A DNA stretch of 64,000 nt from Verrucomicrobiales bacterium (GTDB lineage Bacteria; Verrucomicrobiota; Verrucomicrobiia; Limisphaerales; UBA9464), in assembly GCA_027488845.1 (NCBI GenBank), contig JAIYBC010000041.1, forward strand, positions 100,105-164,104, given 5' to 3'. The notes beneath the pieces were generated by a model. The model was not told the DNA's origin and searched no databases. It saw nothing but the letters and a program-made list of their open reading frames with translations. The translations under genes were made by a program, and so were the position numbers. This document shows positions 40,587-49,854 of this stretch, in pieces (the first letter of the stretch is position 1; the number at the start of each line of letters is the position of its first letter).

Positions 40587-42212
40587 ATGAGTCCGATGTG
40601 GCCGAGTAACCGCGACCGTCGGGAAGAGGGTTTGGATTGGGCGCCTGCCGCGCTGGTCGCTGTCCTGATCCTGCTGATCCAGTGGATTTTCCGGCCGGTT
40701 CCGGTCGGCCTGTTCCAGGATACCGGCCATTATCTCTCCGGAGCGAAGGCCTTGGCTTCGGGGAAGGGTTACGCCCTCGCGGACTGGTTGGGTCAACCCA
40801 GGATCGGGGTCTATCCCCCCGGTTGGCCTGCGATCCTTTCGGTGATCTGGCGGCTGGATCCCGATTTTCCGGGGAACCTGATCCACCACCAAGGACTGAT
40901 GGCGGTGCTGTTCGGCGGCACCGCAGGCGCGGCGTTCCTGGTGATGCGCCGCCTTGGGGTGCCCAGGGTGGCCGCATTCGCCGCGGCGGCGATCTGGGGG
41001 ACGGCACTGCGGACCCATGAGATGGCGGTCTGGCTGATGTCCGATCCGGCATTCTCCCTCCTCGTCTATGGGTTCCTGCTCTGCTGGCTGTCGTCCAAGG
41101 ACCGGTCGGCTTCCCGCTGGTGGTGGATGGCCGGGGTGTTCGTCACCGTGGGGATGACGATCCGTTCCGCCGGGCTCGGCCTGGCGATGGGCCTGGGTCT
41201 GGCCGGGGTCTTGGCCGCCTGGCGGTGCCGCGGCGAACCGCGGAAGGCGTTGGGCATCCTCGTCGCCGTCACGGTCCTTCCGCTGTCATGGCTGGTCGGA
41301 TGGAAGCTTTGGTCACGGGGCACCTACGGCCTCGAGGATGCCGTCAGGAACTTCCATCCCGAGGGCCGGTTCCTGGAATGGTACCTGGAGCAGCGGTGGC
41401 TGGACTTCATGAACCTGGCCGTCGGCCGGATGTGGGGCGAGATGTTCTGCGCCGTGTTCGGCCGCATTTCCGCGGTCGCGGACAGGTACGGGGCCATTCC
41501 GTTCCTCGGCGTCCGGTCGGTGGTGATCCTGCTTAACGCCCTGGCGACCGCATGGATCGTGCGGGGTTTCTGGAGGCTGCGGACCCGGGACTGGGCCGGG
41601 CCCGTGTTCCTGGTGGCCGGGACCTACGCCTTCTTCGTGGCGGCCTCCCCGATCGGCGAAGCGTTCCTCTACCGCTATCTCATGCCCGTTTGGCCCCTCT
41701 TCGGCGTCGCCGCCTGGGAGGGACGCCCCCGCGTCCGCCATCTCCGTCCCATCGGCCTTGGGCTCTTCGCGCTCGCCTTGGCCGCCAACCTGGCTTGGCT
41801 CCCGCGGGCCCAGAGGCACTGGCAGAGCTTCTTCGCGATGGACGAACTGGAGACGGCGACCCGCTGGATCCGGGAGAACACCCCGCCCGGGACCCCGATC
41901 GCGGTCGACTACGCCCTTCCGTTCGTCCACATCGCCGCCGCCATGGATCGCCCGCTGGTGGTCGACTACCATCACCCGCGTTGGACCGTGAGCTATGTCG
42001 GATTCCGCCAACAGGGCTATCCCCAGGCGGCGTACAGCATCTCTTCCGACCAGGGTTACCAGCCTTCCCCTGCGGAACCTCCGGCGGGTTCCACCGAGGT
42101 GTTCCGCTCCGTGGGCGGCCACTTCGTGGTCCACCGCCTGGACCAGGCCCGGGACGCCGTCCTGCTGGAGGGGATCCGACAAGCGGAACGGAAGCGTGAC
42201 GGCGGAAACTGA
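40587..42212 (+). CDS. Multi-pass glycosyltransferase-like membrane protein (GT39/ArnT-like)
   Basis: 541 residues. After a short basic N-terminus come about ten hydrophobic helices, starting with ALVAVLILLIQWIF (about residues 18-31). FQDTGHYLSGAKALASGKGY resembles the first periplasmic loop with the acidic residue typical of GT-C enzymes such as ArnT and PMT; then WPAILSVIW, HEMAVWLMSDPAFSLLVYG and a C-terminal periplasmic part (about 410-541, ELETATRWIRENTPPGTPI). GT-C transferases use lipid-phosphate sugars in the membrane; the donor and acceptor here are unknown. It is followed by a second such protein after 88 bases on the same strand. Confidence 0.83.
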   Translation: MSPMWPSNRDRREEGLDWAPAALVAVLILLIQWIFRPVPVGLFQDTGHYLSGAKALASGKGYALADWLGQPRIGVYPPGWPAILSVIWRLDPDFPGNLIHHQGLMAVLFGGTAGAAFLVMRRLGVPRVAAFAAAAIWGTALRTHEMAVWLMSDPAFSLLVYGFLLCWLSSKDRSASRWWWMAGVFVTVGMTIRSAGLGLAMGLGLAGVLAAWRCRGEPRKALGILVAVTVLPLSWLVGWKLWSRGTYGLEDAVRNFHPEGRFLEWYLEQRWLDFMNLAVGRMWGEMFCAVFGRISAVADRYGAIPFLGVRSVVILLNALATAWIVRGFWRLRTRDWAGPVFLVAGTYAFFVAASPIGEAFLYRYLMPVWPLFGVAAWEGRPRVRHLRPIGLGLFALALAANLAWLPRAQRHWQSFFAMDELETATRWIRENTPPGTPIAVDYALPFVHIAAAMDRPLVVDYHHPRWTVSYVGFRQQGYPQAAYSISSDQGYQPSPAEPPAGSTEVFRSVGGHFVVHRLDQARDAVLLEGIRQAERKRDGGN

Positions 42213-42300
42213 TCCGAACCCAGGTCGGCGACCGCTTCAGTCGGGCTTCCACCCGGCCGATCCCGAGGAAACGCGAGAGGACCCGCCTGATGTCACCGAA

Positions 42301-43779
42301 ATGAAATCGAAATCCCCCGAAACGGAAGCCGCCTCGGACTGGACTGGACGCGATTCGACCCGGAAGGGAGGCGTTCCCTGGGGAATCATCGCGGTCCTCC
42401 TCCTCGTGTATTGCGTCGGCGCCAGCGGACGGAACGGCAACGCCGACGCCGAGATCATGTTGGCCCAGACCCGGGCGCTGATGGCTGGTCAGATCGCCTT
42501 CCTTCCGGGCGACGCGAACGGCCGGGGAACCGAAGGCGTCGGAGGGATGCTCTATTCCAACTTCGGCGTTGGCGGGTCCGTGGCCTGGATCCCGTTCGTG
42601 GCCGCTGGCCGGTTCGTTGGGGGAATCGTCGGTCGCCAGCCGATCGAGCGGTGGGAGGAGTTTGCGGTGAGCTTCTGTCCGCCGGTGCTCGCGGCGGCGC
42701 TCCTGGCGTTGTTGGCCCGGATGTGGCTCAGCCAAGGCGCCTCGGCTTCCCGGGTGCGCTCCGGCCTGTGGCTGTTCGGCTTCGCGTCCCTGATCTGGCC
42801 CTACTCGAAGCTGATCGGGAGCGACCTGATGATGGCTATCCTCCTCCTCCTGGGCATCCACGTCGCCGACCGGATCCGTTCCTCGAGGGGCTTCGTCCTC
42901 GCGGGGTTGATCTGGGGTGCGGCCTACCTCACCCGCAAACAGCTGGTCTCCATCTCGCCGGCCCTCCTCGCCTGGATCTGTTGGCTTGGGTGGAGCCGCT
43001 CCCAGGCGGTGGATCCCTCCCGTCGGTGGAGGGATGCCGCATTCGCCGGAGCCACCGCCTCGGTCGGTCTCGTCGCCGCCGGGCTCTTCAAGCTCTGGTG
43101 GAACCACGCCCGATACGGAGGTTGGCTGACCGAACCCTATCCCGGCACGGAGGGATGGACTCTCCCAACCCCCTTCGAGTTCCTCCAACGCATCTGGTGG
43201 CAGTTCACCAGCACCGAGCGGGGCCAGCTCTGGTTCAACTCCGTTGGGATCGTGGTCCTGGCCCTCGGTTGCCGACGGTGGTGGCAACGGAGCCGCGACA
43301 CCCTGCTCCTCGTCCTTGCGTGCATCGCCGGGACCCTCGCGTTCTTCGGCTTGATGCCCTTCTGGCGCGGCGGCGTCTGCTTCGGTCCCCGTCTCCAGTT
43401 CCTCATCGCGCCGCTGTGCGCCCTCGGTTGGTCCCACATCCCCGAGATGCTGGAGAAACGCCATCGCCGCCTCCTCGGGATCGGCGTCGCGGTCTCCCTC
43501 GTCGTCAACATCCCAGGCCTGTTCGTCGATCCCCTCTGCATCGACAAGCACCATGAATGGCTCTGGAAGGGCCGGGGGCCGGTGTTCCTCGCCGGCTGGG
43601 CTGAGATGCGGGCCGCGTTCGGCCTTGGACGCCCCCGGCTTCCCGAAGGCCTGCCCGCCTCCGCCTACACCCTCGAGAAACATCCTCCGTTCCAACGACC
43701 CGACTTCTGGTGGGTCCACGCCGCCGCGGTCTCGCGGGAGCGGCGGGACGCCCCGGAATCCAAGTCCCAGTCCCGCTGA
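42301..43779 (+). CDS. Second multi-pass membrane protein, glycosyltransferase-like
   Basis: 492 residues from ATG 42301; the frame is open to 41995 and a GTG at 42196 would overlap the upstream gene. A Ser/Thr/Lys-rich N-terminal tail of ~25 residues leads to about ten helices: GIIAVLLLVYCVGASG, then GNADAEIMLAQTRALMAGQI (an acidic first-loop motif as in GT-C folds), SLIWPYSKLIGSDLMMAIL, and so on. The periplasmic-like tail ends at about 492 with ESKSQSR. I infer a partner or paralogue of the preceding gene, together acting on a surface glycan; no catalytic residue can be claimed. Confidence 0.75.
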   Translation: MKSKSPETEAASDWTGRDSTRKGGVPWGIIAVLLLVYCVGASGRNGNADAEIMLAQTRALMAGQIAFLPGDANGRGTEGVGGMLYSNFGVGGSVAWIPFVAAGRFVGGIVGRQPIERWEEFAVSFCPPVLAAALLALLARMWLSQGASASRVRSGLWLFGFASLIWPYSKLIGSDLMMAILLLLGIHVADRIRSSRGFVLAGLIWGAAYLTRKQLVSISPALLAWICWLGWSRSQAVDPSRRWRDAAFAGATASVGLVAAGLFKLWWNHARYGGWLTEPYPGTEGWTLPTPFEFLQRIWWQFTSTERGQLWFNSVGIVVLALGCRRWWQRSRDTLLLVLACIAGTLAFFGLMPFWRGGVCFGPRLQFLIAPLCALGWSHIPEMLEKRHRRLLGIGVAVSLVVNIPGLFVDPLCIDKHHEWLWKGRGPVFLAGWAEMRAAFGLGRPRLPEGLPASAYTLEKHPPFQRPDFWWVHAAAVSRERRDAPESKSQSR

Positions 43780-43803
43780 CTGTCGGACCTCGCCGGGTTC
43801 GCC

Positions 43804-44361
43804 TCAGCTGCGCGGCCTCCACTCCTCCCGGAGGAGGCCGAAGATGCGCGTGTCGTAGATGCGGTCCCTCGCACGCCAACGTTTCCTGAGCCGGCCCTCC
43901 TCGACGAATCCCAGGCTCCGGACAACCCGGTCGGAACGGCCGTTGTCCGGATCCACCTCGGCCTCGAGACGACGGATTCCCCATGCCCCGAAGGCGTGGG
44001 CCACGACCGCTTCCAGCGCCTCGCGCATCAGGCCGAGCCCCCAGTGCGCCCGGCCCAGCACGTAGCCGATCTCCGCCCGGGCGCTTTCCTCGTCGTACCG
44101 GAACACAACGCAGGCGCCGATCACCCGGCCCGTGGCCCGCTCCTCCAACACGAACTGCACGCCCGTGCCCGCGGTCAGCATGACCCGGATCCGGTCATGC
44201 CATCTCTTTCGGTCCTCCTCCGTCCGCCAGGTCCCGCAGGGCAGGTGGAACGTGGTCTCGTCGTCGCTGTGCACGACCTGGATGTCGTCGAGATCCGCCT
44301 CGCGGAAGGCGCGGACGCGAAGCCGTTGGGTTTCGAGGACCGGGGGTTCGGGAAGTGGCAT
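43804..44361 (-). CDS. GNAT N-acetyltransferase (RimJ/RimL type)
   Basis: 185 residues from the ATG at 44361. The pattern is that of ribosomal-protein-type acetyltransferases: LETQRLRVRAFREADLDDI at the start, FVLEERATGRVIGACVVF, the acetyl-CoA loop IGYVLGRAHWGLGLMREAL (RxxGxG/A type), and NGRSDRVVRSLGFVEEGRL, with the last strand IYDTRIFGLLREEW. It is complete and should be active; the substrate (protein N-terminus or small amine) is unknown. Its last ~60 bases are duplicated at 40,235. Confidence 0.92.
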   Translation of the reverse strand: MPLPEPPVLETQRLRVRAFREADLDDIQVVHSDDETTFHLPCGTWRTEEDRKRWHDRIRVMLTAGTGVQFVLEERATGRVIGACVVFRYDEESARAEIGYVLGRAHWGLGLMREALEAVVAHAFGAWGIRRLEAEVDPDNGRSDRVVRSLGFVEEGRLRKRWRARDRIYDTRIFGLLREEWRPRS

Positions 44362-44652
44362 GGGAATTTGGGGACCGCAACGTGGATGCCGATCCGCTCC
44401 CTCCCAATGCAGCGCAACCCATGCACGTCTGCAATGCCGCTCTGGCGATGGCGCACGGCGGACGGACGGAGGTGGGGACACCGGAGAAGGCGCTGATGCC
44501 GTGGATGGAATCGGGTTCCTGCGGGGATTCGCCGGTGGAACCCGTGGCCGGGATGAAGGCCCAATCCGGATTCCACCCCTTCCGGAGGGGGGCTTCGTCG
44601 ACCGACACCCGCCTCTTGCCCGGAATGCCGGCGCCACGCACGGTACCGTCCT

Positions 44653-45477
44653 GTGACGCTCGAAGACTCGATCGGTGACATCCTCCGCAAGGCCCGCAAC
44701 TCGAACGGGGTGGCTCCCGAGGCCGCCGCCGCCGCCGCCGGACTGTCCGTGGACGCCTATGCGGCCATGGAATCCAGCGGGAAGCCCGCCGCCGGGACCC
44801 GGTTCGGTCCGCTCGGCAGCGCCCTGGGACTCGACGGCGCGCGCCTGGAGCGGCTCGCCGCGGGCTGGATGCCGGCGCCCGTCGACCTTTCGATCTGGCG
44901 CGAACTGCGGGTGATCACCACCGCCGGTCCCGACTTCACGGTCAACGCCTACCTGGTCTGGGACGAGGTCACCCGGGAGGCGGCGCTCTTCGACACCGGC
45001 TTCGACGCGGCCCCCATCCTGGCGCTGGTGGATGCCGAGAACCTCCAGGTGAAGCACATCTTCATCACCCATTCGCACCACGACCACGTCGAGGCGTTGC
45101 CCGCGCTGCGGCAGCGCTTCCCGAAGGCGCGCATCCACAGCGGCTCGAAGAACGCCCCGGTCGAGCACCGGATCCGGTCCAACGACTTCATCATGCTCGG
45201 CAGCCTGCGCATCACCAACCGCGAGACCCCGGGCCATGCGGAGGACGGCGTGACCTACGTCGTCGGCACCTGGCCGGAGGATGGTCCCCACGTCGCGGTG
45301 GTCGGTGACGCGCTCTTCGCCGGTTCCATGGGCGGCGCGGGCAACCAGCTCGAGCTGGCCCGGACCAAGGTCCGGGAACAGATCTTCTCGCTCCCGTCCG
45401 CCACCCTGATCTGTCCAGGCCACGGTCCCCTGACCACGGTGGAGCAGGAAAAGGCCAACAATCCCTGGTTCCCATGA
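44653..45477 (+). CDS. HTH-like N-terminus fused to a metallo-beta-lactamase-fold hydrolase
   Basis: 274 residues from a GTG. Residues 1-75 (DILRKARNSNGVAPEAAAAA, LSVDAYAAMESSGKPAAG) look like a Xre/Cro-type helix-turn-helix, unusual in this enzyme class. The hydrolase part begins at about 84 and holds the metal motif THSHHDHVE near residues 139-147, a histidine in PGHAEDGVTY, the aspartate of VVGDALFAGS and the C-terminal CPGHGPLTTVEQE. This is a complete glyoxalase-II-like di-metal site. Such enzymes cleave thioesters such as lactoylglutathione or CoA-thioesters. The stop overlaps the next gene by four bases. Confidence 0.85.
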   Translation: MTLEDSIGDILRKARNSNGVAPEAAAAAAGLSVDAYAAMESSGKPAAGTRFGPLGSALGLDGARLERLAAGWMPAPVDLSIWRELRVITTAGPDFTVNAYLVWDEVTREAALFDTGFDAAPILALVDAENLQVKHIFITHSHHDHVEALPALRQRFPKARIHSGSKNAPVEHRIRSNDFIMLGSLRITNRETPGHAEDGVTYVVGTWPEDGPHVAVVGDALFAGSMGGAGNQLELARTKVREQIFSLPSATLICPGHGPLTTVEQEKANNPWFP

Positions 45478-45998
45478 ACATCCCCGCCCGTCGCGCTTCC
45501 CGCCTTCTCGTCGCCCTGCTGCTCCAGGTCCCGCTGGCGGCCGAGGAGAAGCCGGCCTCGGAACCCGGATCCGCCGCGGCTCCGAAGCCCGCGTCGGCGG
45601 AACCGGCGGGCGGCACCAACACCCCGGTGCGCCCGCTGTTGCTGGTGCGCGCCTCGGAGACGCCGCTGGGCGAGAACTCGGTGATCGCGGTCTCGCCTTC
45701 CGAGGCCCGACGCGAGCTCGAGGGGCTGAGGCAGGGTTTGATCCAGGACCGCCTGCGCGATCCGTTGCCGAAGTCGGTCATGGAGGAAGGCGGACTGGCG
45801 AAGGCGGTGCTGAAGAATCCCAAGCCGCGCCGGATCCTGGGGCTGTTCAATCCCGTCGCGCCCGAGGATTCGCAGACGCATTTCCACCGGACCCACAAGG
45901 TGAACACCCTCCGCGGCACCGCTCCGCTGCCGCACAACCAGCAGGACCCGGTCTGGACCGAGCCGGTCGGCATCGACTTCCTGAATTGGGGTTGGTGA
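45474..45998 (+). CDS. Secreted proline-rich protein, unknown
   Basis: 174 residues, ATGA overlap with the hydrolase gene. A signal peptide (MNIPARRASRLLVALLLQVPLAAE, about 22 residues) precedes a Pro/Ala/Glu linker (24-45) and a domain without recognisable motifs except LFNPVAPEDSQTHFHRTHKV near residues 122-141. The C-terminus ends in WGW. Gene coupling to the hydrolase upstream and the beta-barrel protein 44 bases downstream suggests an envelope function. Not recognised. Confidence 0.6.
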   Translation: MNIPARRASRLLVALLLQVPLAAEEKPASEPGSAAAPKPASAEPAGGTNTPVRPLLLVRASETPLGENSVIAVSPSEARRELEGLRQGLIQDRLRDPLPKSVMEEGGLAKAVLKNPKPRRILGLFNPVAPEDSQTHFHRTHKVNTLRGTAPLPHNQQDPVWTEPVGIDFLNWGW

Positions 45999-46042
45999 TC
46001 CCGGGATCCGTCCCCTCCGGCCGCCGCGTCGACACCTGCCAC

Positions 46043-47323
46043 GTGCCCGTGCCCTCCTCCTCACGCTTTGGACCCGCGACGCTCGCGGTGGCGCTCCTGG
46101 CCTTCGCGCCGAATCTCCGGGCCCAGATCGATCCCGAGCCGCGCCGGCTGCTTCAGGGCGGGTACAACCAGCCCATCGAGGGCCGCGGGCCGCTCGCGGC
46201 CTACGGCTACTACTACCACAACGAACCCGGGTTCTTCCGGACCAACCTCACGCTCCGGGCTGTGGTCGCGCCGACCTGGCTGGATTCCGAGCTGGGGTTC
46301 CGGTCGCTCCTGGGACCGGACACGGACCTCGGGTTGGGCCTCGCCGGCGGCGGCTTCGGCGACAGCTACTGGGAGGTCCGACGCGGACAGCTGGTCCGCG
46401 AGGAATCCTTCTACGGCCATGGCGCCGACGGCAGCGTCTCGATCTACCACCTCTTCAATCCCGTGGAGGGAGGCGGCACGCCCAAGACCCTCGCCGAGGC
46501 GCCGCTCCAGGGCATCCTGCGGAGCAGCACCCACTACACGCGTTTCGACGAGGAGACCCACACCTCGCCGCTCTTCGAGATCCCGGATGAAAGGCTCGAG
46601 TACACCCTGCGCGCCGGACTGCGCTGGGGTGGACGCGAGCCGATCATCACGCCGGCGGTGGCCTTCGAGCTGAGCGGCTGGTACGAGGGTCATTTCCGCA
46701 CCGACTCGCAGGTCTACGGCTTCGGAGCGGACCGTGGGATCAACGCCCAGACCCACCTCTTCTGGGCCCGGGGCCTGATCGCGTACACCGTCCCGGAGAG
46801 CGGCCACCGGTTCGAGTTCAACCTGACGCTCGGCGGCAGCTGGAACGCCGACCGGTTCACCGCCTACCGGCTCGGCGGGACGCTTCCCCTGTCGGCGGAG
46901 TTCCCGCTGATGCTGCCCGGCTACTACTTCCAGGAACTGAGCGCCCGCCGATTCGCCCTCGCCACCTTCCAGTACTCCGTGCCGTTGACCCTCAACGGAT
47001 CGTGGGAGGTGCTCGGCCTCGGCGCCACCGGGGCGGTCGACTACCTCCCGGGACTCGGTCAGCCGGGCAACTGGCACTCCGGCCTCGGCGGCGGCGTGGC
47101 CCACCACAGTCCCAGCGGACGCTGGCACGCGCTGGCCATCTACGGTCATGGCTTCGACGCCATGCGTGGGGACACCCGGGGTGCGAACTCGGTCGCGATC
47201 CTCGTCCAGTACGACCTCGGGGAAGGCGTTCCCAACATGCCCGGCGGCGACCGCTTCCGACGTTTCGTCTCCCGCATGAACCAGAACGCCTGGCGCGGCA
47301 TGGAACGTCTGCTCGGCCGCTGA
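46043..47323 (+). CDS. Outer-membrane beta-barrel-like protein
   Basis: 426 residues from the GTG at 46043. The signal peptide (residues 1-28, VALLAFAPNLRAQ) leads to a protein rich in alternating aromatic/hydrophobic and polar residues: GYYYHNEPGFFRTNLTLRAVV, AVAFELSGWYEGHFRTDSQV, YGFGADRGINAQTHLFWARG, HRFEFNLTLGGSW. This is the pattern of an outer-membrane barrel of roughly 14-16 strands. The last strand ends before a short tail ending in LLGR. No plug or TonB-box is visible. It could be a porin or an assembly factor; family not identified. Confidence 0.75.
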   Translation: MPVPSSSRFGPATLAVALLAFAPNLRAQIDPEPRRLLQGGYNQPIEGRGPLAAYGYYYHNEPGFFRTNLTLRAVVAPTWLDSELGFRSLLGPDTDLGLGLAGGGFGDSYWEVRRGQLVREESFYGHGADGSVSIYHLFNPVEGGGTPKTLAEAPLQGILRSSTHYTRFDEETHTSPLFEIPDERLEYTLRAGLRWGGREPIITPAVAFELSGWYEGHFRTDSQVYGFGADRGINAQTHLFWARGLIAYTVPESGHRFEFNLTLGGSWNADRFTAYRLGGTLPLSAEFPLMLPGYYFQELSARRFALATFQYSVPLTLNGSWEVLGLGATGAVDYLPGLGQPGNWHSGLGGGVAHHSPSGRWHALAIYGHGFDAMRGDTRGANSVAILVQYDLGEGVPNMPGGDRFRRFVSRMNQNAWRGMERLLGR

Positions 47324-47405
47324 CCACGTCCCATTCCGGGCCCTGTACCCTCTCCGGCGCGGGCTCGTGCATTGCGTTCCCCTCGCCGGGTCGCATCCTC
47401 GGCCC

Positions 47406-49328
47406 ATGCTGCGTCTCCGAACCGCCCTCTCCGCGCTGCTGATGTCCATGACCCTCTCCGCCCAGGTCCCCGACAACCTCGTCGTCGAAGGCGTGCCCGC
47501 CCATCCCGCCGAACTGCTCCAGGATGTGGGCCGCTACCTCGAGTTCCGCACCGCGTCGTTCGCGTCGTGGCATCCGGTCCGCCGCGAGATGCTCGTCGGG
47601 ACGCGCTTCGCCGACACCCTGCAGCTCCACGTGGTCGCCCAACCCGGCGGCGCCCGTCGCCAGATGACCTTCTCCGCCGAACCCGTCGCGGGCGGTGTCT
47701 TCGAGCCGGTCCAGGGACGCTTCATCGTCTTCAGCCAGGACTCGGGCGGCGGCGAGTTCTACCAGCTCAAGCGCCTCGACCTCGCAGACGGACGCGTCAC
47801 GTTGCTCACCGACGGACGTTCGCGGAACAGCAACCCGCACTTCTCGCGCGACGGCCGCTGGCTGTACTTCAACTCCACCCGACGCAACGGCCGCGACACC
47901 GACCTCTGGCGCATGAACCCGCTCCGGGCGGACTCCGCCGAACTGCTGCTCGAGGTCACCGGCGGCGGGTGGGGTGTGCTGGACGTCGACGCCGACGGCT
48001 CCCGTGTCCTGATGCAGAGCCGGCGTTCGATCAACGACAGCGACCTGCACGTGGTGGACACCATCACCGGCAGGATCCGCCAGGTCTCGCCCGCCGGCGG
48101 CAACGGCGTCTCCCACGGGGCCGCACGCTTCGCCCGCGACGGCGCCTCCGTCATCTGCACCACCGACCGGGACTCCGAGTTCCAGCGCCTTGCCCGCATC
48201 GACCTCGCGTCCGGCGCCGTCACCGTCCTCACCCCGGACCTCAGGTGGGACGTCGAGTCCTTCGAGCCGTCGCCCGACGGACGCCAGCTGGCCTTCTCCA
48301 CCAATGAGGACGGCATCAGCCGCCTGCACCTGCTCAACCTCAAGTCCCTCAAGGTGAAGCCCGTCGCCGGCCTGCCCGCCGGCGTGCTCGGCGGCTTGGA
48401 ATGGCACGAGAACGGACGCGACCTCGGCTTCAGCCTCGCCCACGCCCAGTCGCCCACCGACGCCTATTCCCTCGAGTTGAAGTCGGGCCGGATCACCCGC
48501 TGGACGGAGAGCGAGACGGGCGGACTCAACCCGTCGGACTTCCGGCCCCCGGAGCTGATCCGCACGAAGAGCTTCGACACCCTTTCGGTGAGCGCCTTCG
48601 TCCACCGGCCGGATCCGGCGAGGTTCCCCGGCCGCCGGCCGGTGCTGGTGCTGATCCATGGCGGCCCCGAGTCGCAGTCCCGTCCCGGTTTCCAGGCCCG
48701 CTACAACTACCTGCTCAACGAGCTGGGCATCGCGATGGTCATCCCGAACGTCCGCGGCTCCGCCGGCTACGGGAAGACCTTCCTCACCCTCGACGACGGC
48801 TTCAAACGCGAGGACTCGGTCAAGGACATCGGCGCCATCCTGGACTGGGTCGCCAAGGACGCCGGGCTCGACGCGTCCCGCATCGCCGTCATGGGCGGCA
48901 GCTACGGCGGCTACATGACGCTCGCCTCGCTGGTGCACTACAGCGACCGCCTGAAGTGCGGCGTGGACGTCGTGGGCATCTCCAACTTCGTCACCTTCCT
49001 GACCAACACCCAGGATTACCGCCGCGACCTGCGTCGGGTGGAGTACGGCGACGAACGGGATCCGAAGATGCGCGAGCACCTGGAGCGGATCTCCCCGTTG
49101 AACAACGTGGCGCGGATGCGCGTGCCGCTGTTCGTGGTGCAGGGGAAGAACGATCCGCGCGTGCCGCTGACCGAGGCCGAGCAGATGGTGGCCGCACTGC
49201 GGAAGCAGGGAGGGACCTGCTGGTACCTGATGGCCCGCGACGAAGGCCACGGCTTCGCCAAGAAGCGGAACGCCGACTTCCAGTTCGTGAGCACGATCCT
49301 CTTCCTCAAGGAGCACCTGCTCCGTTGA
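47406..49328 (+). CDS. S9-family prolyl oligopeptidase-like serine peptidase, secreted
   Basis: 640 residues from ATG 47406. A signal peptide (MLRLRTALSALLMSMTLSAQ) is followed by a beta-propeller of WD/PD40-type blades (for example NPHFSRDGRWLYFNSTRRNG and FEPSPDGRQLAFSTNEDG) and a C-terminal alpha/beta-hydrolase domain. The catalytic triad is S499 in GGSYGGYM, D583 in GKNDPRVP and H615 in DEGHGF. VLIHGGPESQ forms the oxyanion region. The protein belongs to the acylaminoacyl-peptidase/DPP-like group and acts on short peptides, probably in the periplasm. The frame is open to 47367 but the signal peptide fixes the start. Confidence 0.95.
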   Translation: MLRLRTALSALLMSMTLSAQVPDNLVVEGVPAHPAELLQDVGRYLEFRTASFASWHPVRREMLVGTRFADTLQLHVVAQPGGARRQMTFSAEPVAGGVFEPVQGRFIVFSQDSGGGEFYQLKRLDLADGRVTLLTDGRSRNSNPHFSRDGRWLYFNSTRRNGRDTDLWRMNPLRADSAELLLEVTGGGWGVLDVDADGSRVLMQSRRSINDSDLHVVDTITGRIRQVSPAGGNGVSHGAARFARDGASVICTTDRDSEFQRLARIDLASGAVTVLTPDLRWDVESFEPSPDGRQLAFSTNEDGISRLHLLNLKSLKVKPVAGLPAGVLGGLEWHENGRDLGFSLAHAQSPTDAYSLELKSGRITRWTESETGGLNPSDFRPPELIRTKSFDTLSVSAFVHRPDPARFPGRRPVLVLIHGGPESQSRPGFQARYNYLLNELGIAMVIPNVRGSAGYGKTFLTLDDGFKREDSVKDIGAILDWVAKDAGLDASRIAVMGGSYGGYMTLASLVHYSDRLKCGVDVVGISNFVTFLTNTQDYRRDLRRVEYGDERDPKMREHLERISPLNNVARMRVPLFVVQGKNDPRVPLTEAEQMVAALRKQGGTCWYLMARDEGHGFAKKRNADFQFVSTILFLKEHLLR

Positions 49329-49398
49329 AGCCGGAACGGAGCGCCGTGGCCGGGGTTCAGCACCCTTGCCGGCCACGGTGCCGGCGGGCGGATCTTGG

Positions 49399-49790
49399 AT
49401 GATGAAGCTGAGGCTCGACCTGGTGGCCCATCTGAGCGCCGAGGATTTGGCCCTGGAAGCCGAGGCGACGGTTCGCCGCTTCATGCCCGAGCCCCGTTTC
49501 TCGAAAACTGGGACCGGCAGTCCGTCGCCCACGACATCGCCGGCGTGCTCGAACGCGACTCCATCGTTTCGGCGATCGACACCCTCTGGAGTTCCGCGCA
49601 GTTCCGGGTCGGGGATCGCGTCCGCTCGTTCCGGGGTTCCCTGCGCGGGGTGATCGTCCGCGTGTTCGACGACGGCCAGTGGGTCGTCCGCTCCGACGCG
49701 TCGGAGCGGAATGGAACCGGCTGCCCGGAGGGCTTCTGCCGGAGCCGGTCGCGGGCTCCGCGGACGGGGAACCGTCGTCTTGCCCGCCCG
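49399..49790 (+). pseudogene. Small hypothetical gene interrupted by two apparent frameshifts
   Basis: Three consecutive frames read as one plausible protein: MMKLRLDLVAHLSAED..RRFMPEP (49,399-49,497), then FLENWDRQSVAHDIAGVLE up to [19 protein letters not shown] (to about 49,700), then [19 protein letters not shown]. The changes occur around 49,494-49,502 (CCCC run) and 49,699-49,705 (missing G in TCGGAGC). The middle part resembles an unknown small beta-rich domain ([18 protein letters not shown]). Either a decayed gene or sequencing errors. Confidence 0.5.
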
Positions 49791-49854
49791 CGGTTCGTGC
49801 GCTTCCTTTCCCGCGGTTCGGCCGCAACCGGCCCGGACCACGGAAACCACACAC

